From NCBI GenBank assembly GCA_015067145.1, contig SVNA01000016.1, positions 527-43,513 on the forward strand: a DNA stretch of 42,987 nucleotides, in the 5' to 3' direction. A program made the translations under genes and the position numbers. The notes under the pieces are model-generated. The model had not been told where the DNA came from. It did not search any database and saw nothing but the letters and a program-made list of their open reading frames with translations. This DNA comes from Oscillospiraceae bacterium (GTDB taxonomy: Bacteria > Bacillota > Clostridia > Oscillospirales > Ruminococcaceae). Shown here in pieces: positions 17,647-26,045 of the stretch; within the stretch, counting starts at the first letter, position 1; every line of letters starts with the position of its first letter.

Positions 17647-17751
17647 CAAATTATCGGAATAAAAAGCAAAAATGAACGATTTTCTGCATAAAACAGAATA
17701 ACTTTCCCCACCAGCAACCACGTTGATGAAAACTGTGGTAAAAAATGTCAG

Positions 17752-17776
17752 AAAACCTTTATTTCAAAGGGTTTTT
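17752..17776 (+). terminator. Weak hairpin with T-run in the mraZ upstream region
   Basis: AAAACC and GGTTTT arms around an A/T-rich loop, then TTTTT. It lies in the 349-base gap between the divergent DNA glycosylase and mraZ genes. It may stop read-through into the mraZ promoter. The rest of the gap from 17647 to 17820 shows nothing else I recognise. Confidence 0.35.
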
Positions 17777-17823
17777 GCGGGGTGTATTTCACAAAAAATA
17801 TTTATGAAATTTTGCAATATATA

Positions 17824-17860
17824 TTGCATTTGACAGCATTATATGTTATTATTTTTCTAT
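17824..17860 (+). promoter_or_regulatory. Promoter of the mraZ division and cell wall cluster
   Basis: Two overlapping readings exist: TTGCAT (17824-17829), 17 bases, TATTAT (17847-17852); or TTGACA (17830-17835) with a poorly matched TTCTAT 19 bases on. Either places the transcription start directly beside the MraZ repeats. Confidence 0.6.
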
Positions 17861-17892
17861 AAAAGTGGGTAAAAGTGGGAGAAAGTGGGTAA
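17861..17892 (+). promoter_or_regulatory. MraZ operator: three GTGGG direct repeats
   Basis: GTGGG occurs at 17865-17869, 17875-17879 and 17885-17889, exactly one per ten bases and each within an AAAGTGGGWA unit. MraZ of E. coli and mycoplasmas binds such spaced TGGG repeats at its own promoter, so this is very likely the autoregulatory site. Confidence 0.85.
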
Positions 17893-17952
17893 AAATACAA
17901 AAAATATAAAATCCACAGCTTTTACACATAAAGCGGAGAAGGAGGAGTGAAT

Positions 17953-18372
17953 ATGCTTTTCGGCAGATACGAATACACGCTGGATGCAAAAAGCAGAACA
18001 AATTTCCCTCCAAAACTGCGTACTGAAATGGGTGAAACCTTTTACATCACCAAATGGCTTGACGGCTGTATCATCGGATACGCCGAAAAGGAATGGATGA
18101 GAATTGCTGAAATCCTCAAGGAAAAATCCATGGTTAAAACCCGTGATATCCAGCGTATGCTCTACGCCAACGCCATGGATGTGACACCGGACAAGCAGGG
18201 CAGAATTCTTATTCCGCAGTATCTCAAAAACCACGCAAATATAACAAAGGATATTATCATCATCGGTGCAGGCAACCATATCGAAATATGGGATAAAGCC
18301 AGCTACGAAGAAAAAGAAGCAAGTATGGACTTTGCTGATATAGAAGCAGCAATGGAAGAACTGGAGTTTTAG
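17953..18372 (+). CDS. mraZ: Transcriptional regulator MraZ
   Basis: MraZ is a ring-forming DNA-binding protein of the AbrB-like fold that represses the division and cell wall cluster. The 139-residue protein has the two tandem half-domains: YEYTLDAKSRTNFP near the N-terminus and DVTPDKQGRILIP near the middle, each with the D-x-[KQ]-x-R core. I use the ATG giving MLFGRYEY; a GTG two codons earlier overlaps the AAGGAGGAG ribosome binding site. One base separates its stop from the start of rsmH, so the two are translationally coupled. Confidence 0.95.
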   Translation: MLFGRYEYTLDAKSRTNFPPKLRTEMGETFYITKWLDGCIIGYAEKEWMRIAEILKEKSMVKTRDIQRMLYANAMDVTPDKQGRILIPQYLKNHANITKDIIIIGAGNHIEIWDKASYEEKEASMDFADIEAAMEELEF

Positions 18373-18373
18373 T

Positions 18374-19300
18374 ATGAGCGAATTCAGCCACAAATCAATA
18401 ATGCTGGAGCAGTGTATCGACGGTCTTGCAATAAAGCCGGACGGCACATATGTGGACGGCACTTGTGGTGGTGCAGGTCACTCCAGAGAAATTGCAAAGC
18501 ACCTTACAAGCGGAATGCTCTATGGTCTTGACCAGGACCCTGATGCAGTTGCGGTGGCGACAGAGCGTCTCAGCGGTCTGCCTGCAAAGGTTATACAGAC
18601 AAACTTCCGTGATGCAAAATATGCTCTTAAAAAAGAAAATGTAGAAAAGATAGACGGAGTATTGCTGGATCTTGGAGTTTCAAGTTATCAGCTGGATACA
18701 GCGGAGCGAGGTTTCAGCTACAATGCAGAAGCATATCTTGATATGCGTATGAGCAAGGAGGGCCCGTCAGCGGCTGATCTGGTGAACACCTTATCTTTGC
18801 AGGAAATCACAGATATTCTCCGGGAATACGGCGAAGAAAAGTTTGCCTATGGTATTGCAAAGAAAATTGTCGCATACAGGGAAAACGAACCTATAACAAC
18901 AACCACACAGCTAAGCGAAATAGTAAACAGTGCTTACCCTGCGGCAGAACGCAGAAAAAGCAAAAATCCAAGCCGTAAAACTTTCCAGGCTTTGAGAATT
19001 GCTGTAAATGACGAGCTTGGTGCACTGAAAGATGCTCTGAACGATATGTTCGAAATGCTCAACCCGGGCGGCAGAATGTGTATCATAACATTCCATTCCC
19101 TTGAAGACAGAATTGTAAAACAGTACTTCAAAGAACTTACAGTCAGCTGTACCTGCCCTAAAGAGCTGCCAATCTGCATCTGCGGCGGCAAGGCAAAGGG
19201 TAAGCTTATAACAAAAAAACCTATCGAAGCTGATGCACAGGAGCAGGAGGAAAACCGCCGTTCCCGCAGTGCAAAGCTGAGAATTATAGAGAAAATCTGA
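18374..19300 (+). CDS. rsmH: 16S rRNA (cytosine1402-N4)-methyltransferase
   Basis: RsmH (MraW) methylates N4 of C1402 in the decoding centre, using S-adenosylmethionine. At 308 residues it is standard length. It begins SHKSIMLEQCIDGL, has the SAM-binding DGTCGGAGHS, then GVLLDLGVSSYQLD and RGFSY, and near the end the LRIAVNDEL and ITFHSLEDRIVK boxes with the CTCP...CICGG cysteine region. It begins right after mraZ, the normal order, and is followed 37 bases later by the ftsL-like gene. Confidence 0.97.
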   Translation: MSEFSHKSIMLEQCIDGLAIKPDGTYVDGTCGGAGHSREIAKHLTSGMLYGLDQDPDAVAVATERLSGLPAKVIQTNFRDAKYALKKENVEKIDGVLLDLGVSSYQLDTAERGFSYNAEAYLDMRMSKEGPSAADLVNTLSLQEITDILREYGEEKFAYGIAKKIVAYRENEPITTTTQLSEIVNSAYPAAERRKSKNPSRKTFQALRIAVNDELGALKDALNDMFEMLNPGGRMCIITFHSLEDRIVKQYFKELTVSCTCPKELPICICGGKAKGKLITKKPIEADAQEQEENRRSRSAKLRIIEKI

Positions 19301-19337
19301 CACTTAAAGATAACAAATTCAGTAAAGGAGAGAAGCT

Positions 19338-19811
19338 ATGGACAGACAGAATGTGGCATACGATTTGTCTATGTACGAAACACTGCTTGAGCCAAGACCA
19401 AAGAAAAAAGAAGAGCCAAAGCAGACAAAAGTCGTAAAAATCAAAAATAAGCATGCTTTTAAAAATGTAGTCAACATCCTGTCCATCGCTGTTGTGGTAA
19501 GCCTTATTGTGGGGGTTATCTGGACAAATGCTGAAATTACAAAAACAACAAACAGCATTGCTGCTGCACAAAATGCAATCACAGAAGCTGAAAGTGAAAA
19601 GGCATATCTTGAGTTTACACTTGAAAGCAGAATGAGCCTTGATGAAATTGAAGACTATGCAGTAGGTGTACTCGGTATGGTTAAAATGGACTCCTCTCAG
19701 GTTGAATACGTTGAAATCGAAAACGAAAACAAGGTCGAATGGGGAGAGGGAAAACTGGCGGACAGGATAGAAGAAGCTGTACAGCCTATTCTGTCATATT
19801 TCCAGCCGTAA
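19338..19811 (+). CDS. ftsL: FtsL-like cell division protein
   Basis: A 157-residue bitopic protein: a Lys-rich cytoplasmic head (residues 1-45), one membrane segment (about 47-65) and an extracytoplasmic helical part (about 66-115) likely to form a coiled coil. FtsL sequences are poorly conserved, so the name rests on position between rsmH and the PBP gene, size and topology. The LDEIEDYAVGVLGMVKMD stretch resembles the IExxAxxxLGM region of FtsL/DivIC proteins. FtsL joins FtsQ/DivIB and DivIC at the septum. AAAGGAG precedes the ATG. Confidence 0.8.
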   Translation: MDRQNVAYDLSMYETLLEPRPKKKEEPKQTKVVKIKNKHAFKNVVNILSIAVVVSLIVGVIWTNAEITKTTNSIAAAQNAITEAESEKAYLEFTLESRMSLDEIEDYAVGVLGMVKMDSSQVEYVEIENENKVEWGEGKLADRIEEAVQPILSYFQP

Positions 19812-19829
19812 AAAATATAAATTAACTAA

Positions 19830-19908
19830 AAGGGTTTACCAAAGGGGTTTGTGCGTAAAATTTTTGCCCCTGTTACAGTAAACCCTTATTGTTCTATATA
19901 AGGAACAG
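19830..19908 (+). other. Folded intergenic element between ftsL and spoVD
   Basis: The 124-base spacer contains a perfect 10-base-pair outer stem (19830-19839 with 19878-19887) enclosing a smaller GGGG/CCCC stem (19844-19847 with 19867-19870). A TGTTC/GAACA hairpin follows. The outer stem is not followed by a T-run, so it is not an ordinary terminator. A processing or stability element, or translational control of spoVD, is possible. Confidence 0.5.
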
Positions 19909-19935
19909 AAATTCTGAAACAAAGAGGACACGGAA

Positions 19936-22161
19936 TTGGACAACAGACCAAAGAAAGCTCAAAGTAAAGTAACAAACAGCATGAGAATGAGAGCACTTTT
20001 TATCACATGCTGTTTTCTGGGCTTTGTTGCCCTGATTGTTGGCAATATGGTTAACATACAGATAATCAACTATGAGGATTACAAGGCAAAGGCATCCTCT
20101 ATTCAGCTGCGTGATACAAAAATTTCTCCTAAACGCGGCACAATTTACGATGCAAATATGAAGGTTCTGGCACAGAGTGCAACGGTTTGGACAGTATTTG
20201 TTTCCCCTGCTGAAAGCGATGATGACCAGCATTACAGAATTGCTGAAAAACTGGAAGAAATTCTCGGTGCAGACAAAGAAAGAACCCTCACAAAACTGCA
20301 GAACCATAACAGCTATTACGAAGTTATTGAGTATAAAATCGACAAGCCCGAAGCAGATGCAATCAGAAAATGGTGCGACGAAGAAGAAATTCTGGGTGTA
20401 AACCTTGTGGAAGACTTTAAGCGTTACTATCCATACGGCAGTTTTGCGGCAACCATTCTTGGCTTCTGCGGTACAGACAATCAGGGTCTTGCAGGGCTTG
20501 AAAGTTATTATGACGAGGAACTGACAGGTGTTCAGGGACGTGTGATCTCTGCCAAAAACGGCTGGGGACTTGATATGGGCTATGAGTATGAAGAACTCAA
20601 TGCCGCACAGGACGGTTACAGCCTTGTTACAACAATAGACGAGACAGTTCAGCACTTTCTGGAAAAACACCTTTCCCAGAAGGTTGAGGAATACAATGTA
20701 CAGTGCCGAGGAGTTGGCATTGTTATGAATGTGAAAACAGGGGCAATACTTGCTATGTCCAACAAGCCGGACTTTGACCCTAACGACCCTTTTACAATAT
20801 ACGACCCGGATGTTGCAGCAGCTATTGAACTGATAACGGAAGACGAAGAATATAATGCTGCGGTAAGTCAGGCACGGCAGACACAGTGGAGAAACAAAGC
20901 AGTTTCCGATCTGTATGAACCCGGTTCGGTTTTCAAAATCATCACAGCTTCAGCAGCACTGGACAGCGGTGCTGCAACAGTAAACAGCGGTTTCTACTGC
21001 AAAGGTCACGTTTCTGTGGGCGGCTGGAACATCGGCTGTAACAACCGTGCAGGCCACGGCCCGCTCACATTTACACAGGCACTTATCGAGTCCTGCAACC
21101 CGTCCTTTATCGATATGGGTCAGCGAATGGGTATCGAAACCTTTGTGGATTATTTTGAATCCTTTGGTATGAGTGAAAAAACAGGCATTGATCTGCCGGG
21201 CGAACAGAAAAGTATCACATACAATGCAGATACTATGACAGAAACAAGTCTGGCAAGTAACTCCTTTGGTCAGACCTTTAAGGTAACACCTGTGCAGATG
21301 ATTACAGCTGTTGCAACAGCTGTAAACGGCGGCAACCTTGTAACACCGCACCTTGTATCAAAGCTGGTGGACGAGGACGGCAACACTGTAAAAGACCTTA
21401 CACCGGAAATCAAACGTCAGGTTATAAGCGAGGAAGTAAGCCGTCAGATATGCAATATGCTGCTGGAGAACGGCACCACAGGCAACGCACAGCACTCCAA
21501 GGTTCCAGGCTACCGTGTTGGCGGCAAGTCCGGTACATCACAGAAGCTGGATACAGCTATGGACGATGACTATATTGCATCCTATGTTGGTGTTGCACCT
21601 TGCGATGACCCGGAAATAGCAGTGCTTATATTTTTCGACGAACCAAGAACAACCTCCTACTACGGCGGCATCCTTGCAGGGCCGGTTGTAGGGGCTCTTA
21701 TGGGCGAAATTCTGCCATATCTGGGAATTGAACCTGTATATACAGAAGCAGAAAAAGCAAATGTAAATGTATATGTGCCAAATGTTACAGGCAGTTCGGT
21801 TACAGATGCAACCAGTCAGCTGCAGCGTGCAGGGTTTACAGTTAAAACTTTGGGCAGCGGTGCAACTGTTACAAGCCAGTTCCCTACAAACAGCCATAAA
21901 ATCAAAAAAGGTGGTATTGTGGTACTGCACACCGATGCAGAATCCCAGAAAATCACTGTTACAGTCCCTGATTTAAGCGGATATTCACCGACAGCCGCAG
22001 AGAATACTCTGAACGGACTTGGTCTCAATATATCTATGTCAGGTGTTTCTGCAACAAATAAAAATGCTGTTATATACAGTCAGAGCATTGCAGCGGGTGA
22101 AAAGGTGCAGCTTGGCACAACCATAGGGGTAACAGTTTCAGATACAGGTGTTTTTGAATAA
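19936..22161 (+). CDS. spoVD: SpoVD-type penicillin-binding protein (class B, PASTA)
   Basis: A transpeptidase that crosslinks peptidoglycan together with a SEDS polymerase. One membrane segment (about 25-42) is followed by a dimerisation domain (LRDTKISPKRGTIYDANMKVLA). The transpeptidase domain has Ser331 in GSVFK, SCN in ESCNPSF and KSG in GGKSGTSQK. Two PASTA domains close the protein (about 617-670 and 672-738). In Bacillus the paired-PASTA form at this locus splits into PBP2B and spore-cortex SpoVD; here a single gene fills the place, so it may serve division, sporulation or both. The start is a TTG behind AAAGAGG. Length 741. Confidence 0.9.
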   Translation: MDNRPKKAQSKVTNSMRMRALFITCCFLGFVALIVGNMVNIQIINYEDYKAKASSIQLRDTKISPKRGTIYDANMKVLAQSATVWTVFVSPAESDDDQHYRIAEKLEEILGADKERTLTKLQNHNSYYEVIEYKIDKPEADAIRKWCDEEEILGVNLVEDFKRYYPYGSFAATILGFCGTDNQGLAGLESYYDEELTGVQGRVISAKNGWGLDMGYEYEELNAAQDGYSLVTTIDETVQHFLEKHLSQKVEEYNVQCRGVGIVMNVKTGAILAMSNKPDFDPNDPFTIYDPDVAAAIELITEDEEYNAAVSQARQTQWRNKAVSDLYEPGSVFKIITASAALDSGAATVNSGFYCKGHVSVGGWNIGCNNRAGHGPLTFTQALIESCNPSFIDMGQRMGIETFVDYFESFGMSEKTGIDLPGEQKSITYNADTMTETSLASNSFGQTFKVTPVQMITAVATAVNGGNLVTPHLVSKLVDEDGNTVKDLTPEIKRQVISEEVSRQICNMLLENGTTGNAQHSKVPGYRVGGKSGTSQKLDTAMDDDYIASYVGVAPCDDPEIAVLIFFDEPRTTSYYGGILAGPVVGALMGEILPYLGIEPVYTEAEKANVNVYVPNVTGSSVTDATSQLQRAGFTVKTLGSGATVTSQFPTNSHKIKKGGIVVLHTDAESQKITVTVPDLSGYSPTAAENTLNGLGLNISMSGVSATNKNAVIYSQSIAAGEKVQLGTTIGVTVSDTGVFE

Positions 22162-22199
22162 ATGATTTACATATCATAATTACAGGCGAAGGAGATATT

Positions 22200-23648
22200 A
22201 TGAACGCATATACTTTGTTGAACGGAATTGAATATACAGGGAATGTAAAAGACTGCAAAATCACATTTGTAACAGATGATTCCCGCAAGGTGGCAGAGGG
22301 CTGTGCGTTTGTATGCTGCAAGGGTGCCAGCTTTGACGGACACACCTTTGCACAGAAAGCAGTGGAACTTGGTGCAAGGCTGATAATATGTGAGCAGGAC
22401 ACGGGTGCAGAAAATCAGGCGATTGTAGCCGACAGCAAAAAGGTTTATGCTCTTCTCTGTGCAAACTTTTTTGACAACCCGGCAAAGAAGATGAAGATGA
22501 TTGGCATCACAGGAACAAACGGCAAGACAACTTCCACATATCTGATCAAAGATATTCTTCAGCAGCAGGGCAAAAAGGTTGGTCTTATCGGCACAATCCA
22601 GAATATGATTGACCAGCAGGATATTCCTGCAAAATATACAACACCGCAGGCTTACGAACTTAATGTTCTGCTCAGTCAGATGTATAAAAGCGGATGTGAA
22701 TATGTGGTTATGGAGGTTTCCAGCATGGCACTTGTACAGCAGAGACTGTACGGCATCGAATTTGATGTGGCTGTATTCACAAACCTCACTCAGGACCACC
22801 TTGATTATCACAAAACAATGGAAGAATACTTTAAAGCAAAATGTATTCTTTTTGAGAACAGCAAAAATATAATTATAAATATTGACGATGCATACGGCAG
22901 AAAGGTTGCCGAAATGTATAAAAACAGCGGCAGAAATGTTATTACATTCTCTATAAAGGACGACAGTGCTTTCTGCACTGCAAAAAACATACAGCTCACA
23001 GGCACAGGTTCAAAATTCCTTATGGTGAGCGAGGGCAGCATTAACCGCGTGGAATTTTCCATGCCCGGTGAATACTCTGTCCACAATGCAATGGGCTCAG
23101 CTCTTGCGTGCACAGCCCTTGGTTTTGATGCTGCAAAGGTGGCACAGAGCCTTAAAAACATCAGCGGCGTAAAGGGCAGATGCGAAGTTCTTGTAAAAGA
23201 GCCGTTCACTGTTATCTGCGACTATGCCCATACACCTGACGGGCTGGAAAACGTACTCAGCGGCCTCAAACCCTTTGCACAGAACAGATTTATTGTTCTC
23301 TACGGTTGTGCAGGGGAGCGGGACCCGTCCAAACGCAAATATATGAGCGATGTTGTGGCAAAATATGCCGACTTTGCGGTTTTGACCAGTGACAATCCAA
23401 GAGGTGAAGACCCGCAGAAGATTATTGACGATGCCATCGGTCCACTTGTTGAGAATAAAATCCCTCATATTGCCGAAGTTGACCGAAGAAAAGCTATTAA
23501 AATGGCACTGGATATGTTACAATATAATGACATACTTATTTTGTGCGGCAAGGGACACGAGGATTATCAGGTTATTGATAAGATAACACTCTACCTTGAT
23601 GAGCATCAGATAGTAGAACAATATATGAGAAAAAGGAATGAAAAATAG
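22200..23648 (+). CDS. murE: UDP-MurNAc-tripeptide synthetase (meso-diaminopimelate adding)
   Basis: MurE adds the third amino acid to UDP-MurNAc-L-Ala-D-Glu. The ATP site is GITGTNGKTTSTY (residues about 101-113), with the FTNLTQDHLDYH region near 195-206 and the YAHTPDGLENVL region near 342. The DNPR motif (TSDNPRGEDPQ) marks meso-diaminopimelate rather than lysine as substrate. It has 482 residues. The ATG follows AAGGAG, 38 bases after spoVD. Its TAG stop directly abuts the murF start, with no spacer. Confidence 0.97.
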   Translation: MNAYTLLNGIEYTGNVKDCKITFVTDDSRKVAEGCAFVCCKGASFDGHTFAQKAVELGARLIICEQDTGAENQAIVADSKKVYALLCANFFDNPAKKMKMIGITGTNGKTTSTYLIKDILQQQGKKVGLIGTIQNMIDQQDIPAKYTTPQAYELNVLLSQMYKSGCEYVVMEVSSMALVQQRLYGIEFDVAVFTNLTQDHLDYHKTMEEYFKAKCILFENSKNIIINIDDAYGRKVAEMYKNSGRNVITFSIKDDSAFCTAKNIQLTGTGSKFLMVSEGSINRVEFSMPGEYSVHNAMGSALACTALGFDAAKVAQSLKNISGVKGRCEVLVKEPFTVICDYAHTPDGLENVLSGLKPFAQNRFIVLYGCAGERDPSKRKYMSDVVAKYADFAVLTSDNPRGEDPQKIIDDAIGPLVENKIPHIAEVDRRKAIKMALDMLQYNDILILCGKGHEDYQVIDKITLYLDEHQIVEQYMRKRNEK

Positions 23649-24986
23649 GTGGAAAAGGTTTATCTTTCACAGCTTTTAAAAGATGTAGCAATACCAATGG
23701 AGGATGTTGTTGTTTCCTCCGTTGCGGTGGATTCCCGTAAAGTAGAAAAGGACAGTGTTTTTCTTGCCATACGCGGTGAACGTGTAAACGGTGAAGACTA
23801 TGCGGCAAAAGCAATCGAAAACGGTGCATGCTACGTGCTGACGGAACATATGATTGACGATGTGCCTGCACACAAACAGGCGATCGTGCCAAATATACTG
23901 GATGCAAGCATTGCATTGGGAGGCAACTTCCGCGATTTGTTCAGTCTGGAAGTTATCGGTGTAACAGGCAGTGTTGGCAAAACCAGTACAAAGGATTTTG
24001 TATATACAGCCTTGTCTCCGTTTGCAAAAACTGTCCGCAGCCTCGGCAACCACAACAACGAAATCGGTATGCCGCAGACAATTTTTGGTTTTGCAAAGGA
24101 TGACAAATATGCAATTCTCGAGATGGGCATGGATGACCTTGGAGATGTGCACAAGCTTTCCTGTGCGGCAAAACCAAAATATGCGGTTATCTCCTGCATC
24201 GGCGTAAGCCATCTTGAAAAGCTGGGTAGTCAGGAAAATATCCTCAGGGCTAAACTGGAAATCTGTGACGGCATGGACAAAGATGGTGTGCTGGTGCTCA
24301 ATGGTGATGATAAATTCCTCAGCAAGGCACACATTGAAAATCCGCTTAATGTAAAATATTTTGCAATAAAAAACAAAGACGCAGATGTAACAGCAAAGGA
24401 CATTGTACAGAACGGTCTTTCCACCAGCTTTACAATCTGCGACAAAATCCGCGGTGAATTTAGCTGTACAATACCTGTTGTTGGCGACCACAATGTTATG
24501 AACGCCCTTTCTGCCTACACTGTTGTTACCGCTATGGGCTTTGACCCGCAGCAGACAGCAGATAACCTTAAAGACTATGTGCCAAGCGGTATGCGTGGCA
24601 AGGTTGTGGCAAAGGATGATGTCACATACATCGAGGACTGCTACAACGCAAGTCCTGACAGCATGCGTGCAGCAGTGAATACTGTCTGCAGTATAGCAAA
24701 AGGCAGAAAAATCTGCGTGTTCGGTGATATGCTGGAGCTTGGTGCAGACAGTGCAGAGATGCACACATCAGTTGGCAGATACGCAAAGGAAAAGGGTGTT
24801 GATATAATGCTCTGTTTCGGCAGTGAGGCACAGTACATTGCAACAGGATTCGGAAACGGTATGCTTTTCGGCAGCAAGGAAGAACTGGCAGAGTATCTTA
24901 AAAATATTCTGCAGAAGGATGATGCAGTTGTCTTCAAGGCAAGCCGCGGAATGAAATTTGAGGAAATAATAAACTTGGTTTATTAA
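23649..24986 (+). CDS. murF: UDP-MurNAc-tripeptide--D-Ala-D-Ala ligase
   Basis: MurF adds D-alanyl-D-alanine to the tripeptide precursor. The ATP-binding loop reads GVTGSVGKTSTKDF (residues about 107-120), followed by SLGNHNNEIGMP and EMGMDDLGDVH; near 325 YIEDCYNASPDSMRAA is the family's DxYNANPxSM box. Length is 445 residues, as expected. The GTG start touches the murE stop, so translation is coupled; the ribosome binding site lies inside the end of murE (AAAGGAATG). mraY starts 15 bases after its stop. Confidence 0.96.
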   Translation: MEKVYLSQLLKDVAIPMEDVVVSSVAVDSRKVEKDSVFLAIRGERVNGEDYAAKAIENGACYVLTEHMIDDVPAHKQAIVPNILDASIALGGNFRDLFSLEVIGVTGSVGKTSTKDFVYTALSPFAKTVRSLGNHNNEIGMPQTIFGFAKDDKYAILEMGMDDLGDVHKLSCAAKPKYAVISCIGVSHLEKLGSQENILRAKLEICDGMDKDGVLVLNGDDKFLSKAHIENPLNVKYFAIKNKDADVTAKDIVQNGLSTSFTICDKIRGEFSCTIPVVGDHNVMNALSAYTVVTAMGFDPQQTADNLKDYVPSGMRGKVVAKDDVTYIEDCYNASPDSMRAAVNTVCSIAKGRKICVFGDMLELGADSAEMHTSVGRYAKEKGVDIMLCFGSEAQYIATGFGNGMLFGSKEELAEYLKNILQKDDAVVFKASRGMKFEEIINLVY

Positions 24987-25001
24987 AATACAGGAGTTGT
25001 T

Positions 25002-26015
25002 ATGGTTAGAATATCTTTTTTAGTGGCTACATTTTCAGCATTTTTGATTACAGCTGTCAGCGGATATGTGGTTATCCCCTGGCTTCGCAAGTTGAAATAC
25101 GGCCAGACTATAAACGAAATCGGTCCTACATGGCATCAGACAAAACAGGGCACACCTACGATGGGCGGCATTATGTTTGTTCTGGGCATTCTTGTAGGTG
25201 TAATATGCGGCTATTCTCTGCTGCTTTCCAGCGAGAAAACCTTTATGGACAGCATGTACCGCACACAGAATGTAAGTCTGCTCATCAGTATGCTCACAGC
25301 ACTGGCTTTTGGTGCCATCGGTTTTGTTGACGACTACATCAAGGTTGTAAAAAAACGCAATCTTGGTCTTACAGAAAAACAGAAGCTCGTTCTGCAGTTT
25401 TTTGTAACAGCAGCATTTCTTGTGGCACAGTATCTTATCGGCCACATCAATACAAATGTAAATATTCCTATTATAGGTCATATCGAACTGGGTATTGTTT
25501 ACTACCCAATCGTTTTTGCAGGCATAATCTTTATGGTTAACGCTGTTAACCTTACAGACGGTATCGACGGTTTGTGCTCCAGTGTTACATTTATCGTTGC
25601 ACTCACATTCTTTATCATCTCTGTGTCCTACGGATACTACTCAAACAGCATCTTTGCATGTGCTCTTGCAGGTGCGTTGGGCGGTTTCCTTGTGTGGAAC
25701 TTCTATCCTGCAAAGGTATTTATGGGCGACACAGGCAGTATGTTCCTTGGGGGCAGTGTAGTTGCTATGGCATGGGCAATCAACCGTCCTGAAATTCTTG
25801 TACTCGTAGGTATAATCTACACCTGCGAAGCACTCAGTGTTGTTATTCAGATGACATACTTCAAACTCACACATGGCAAAAGAATATTCAAAATGAGTCC
25901 GATTCACCATCATTATGAAATGAGCGGCTGGAGCGAAATCAAAATCGTTTGTGTATTCTCTGCTGTTGCAGCAGTGTTTGGTGCACTGTCCTATGTTTAT
26001 ATGTACTTAGGTTAA
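25002..26015 (+). CDS. mraY: Phospho-MurNAc-pentapeptide transferase
   Basis: MraY moves phospho-MurNAc-pentapeptide to undecaprenyl phosphate, giving lipid I. The protein is polytopic (about ten membrane helices) and 337 residues long. Catalytic-site motifs are visible: GFVDDYIKVVKKRNLGLTEKQK, NLTDGIDGL, FMGDTGSMFLGG and SPIHHHYEMSGWSE. CAGGAG precedes the ATG. It sits directly after murF, as usual, but the next gene is ftsW/spoVE, with no murD between. Confidence 0.97.
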   Translation: MVRISFLVATFSAFLITAVSGYVVIPWLRKLKYGQTINEIGPTWHQTKQGTPTMGGIMFVLGILVGVICGYSLLLSSEKTFMDSMYRTQNVSLLISMLTALAFGAIGFVDDYIKVVKKRNLGLTEKQKLVLQFFVTAAFLVAQYLIGHINTNVNIPIIGHIELGIVYYPIVFAGIIFMVNAVNLTDGIDGLCSSVTFIVALTFFIISVSYGYYSNSIFACALAGALGGFLVWNFYPAKVFMGDTGSMFLGGSVVAMAWAINRPEILVLVGIIYTCEALSVVIQMTYFKLTHGKRIFKMSPIHHHYEMSGWSEIKIVCVFSAVAAVFGALSYVYMYLG

Positions 26016-26045
26016 AATATATTATTCTGAAAAGGGGATATCAGC

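Noticed and set aside
23676-24764. A 362-codon open frame on the minus strand
   Set aside because: Antisense to murF, Cys/His-rich and without homology that I can see.
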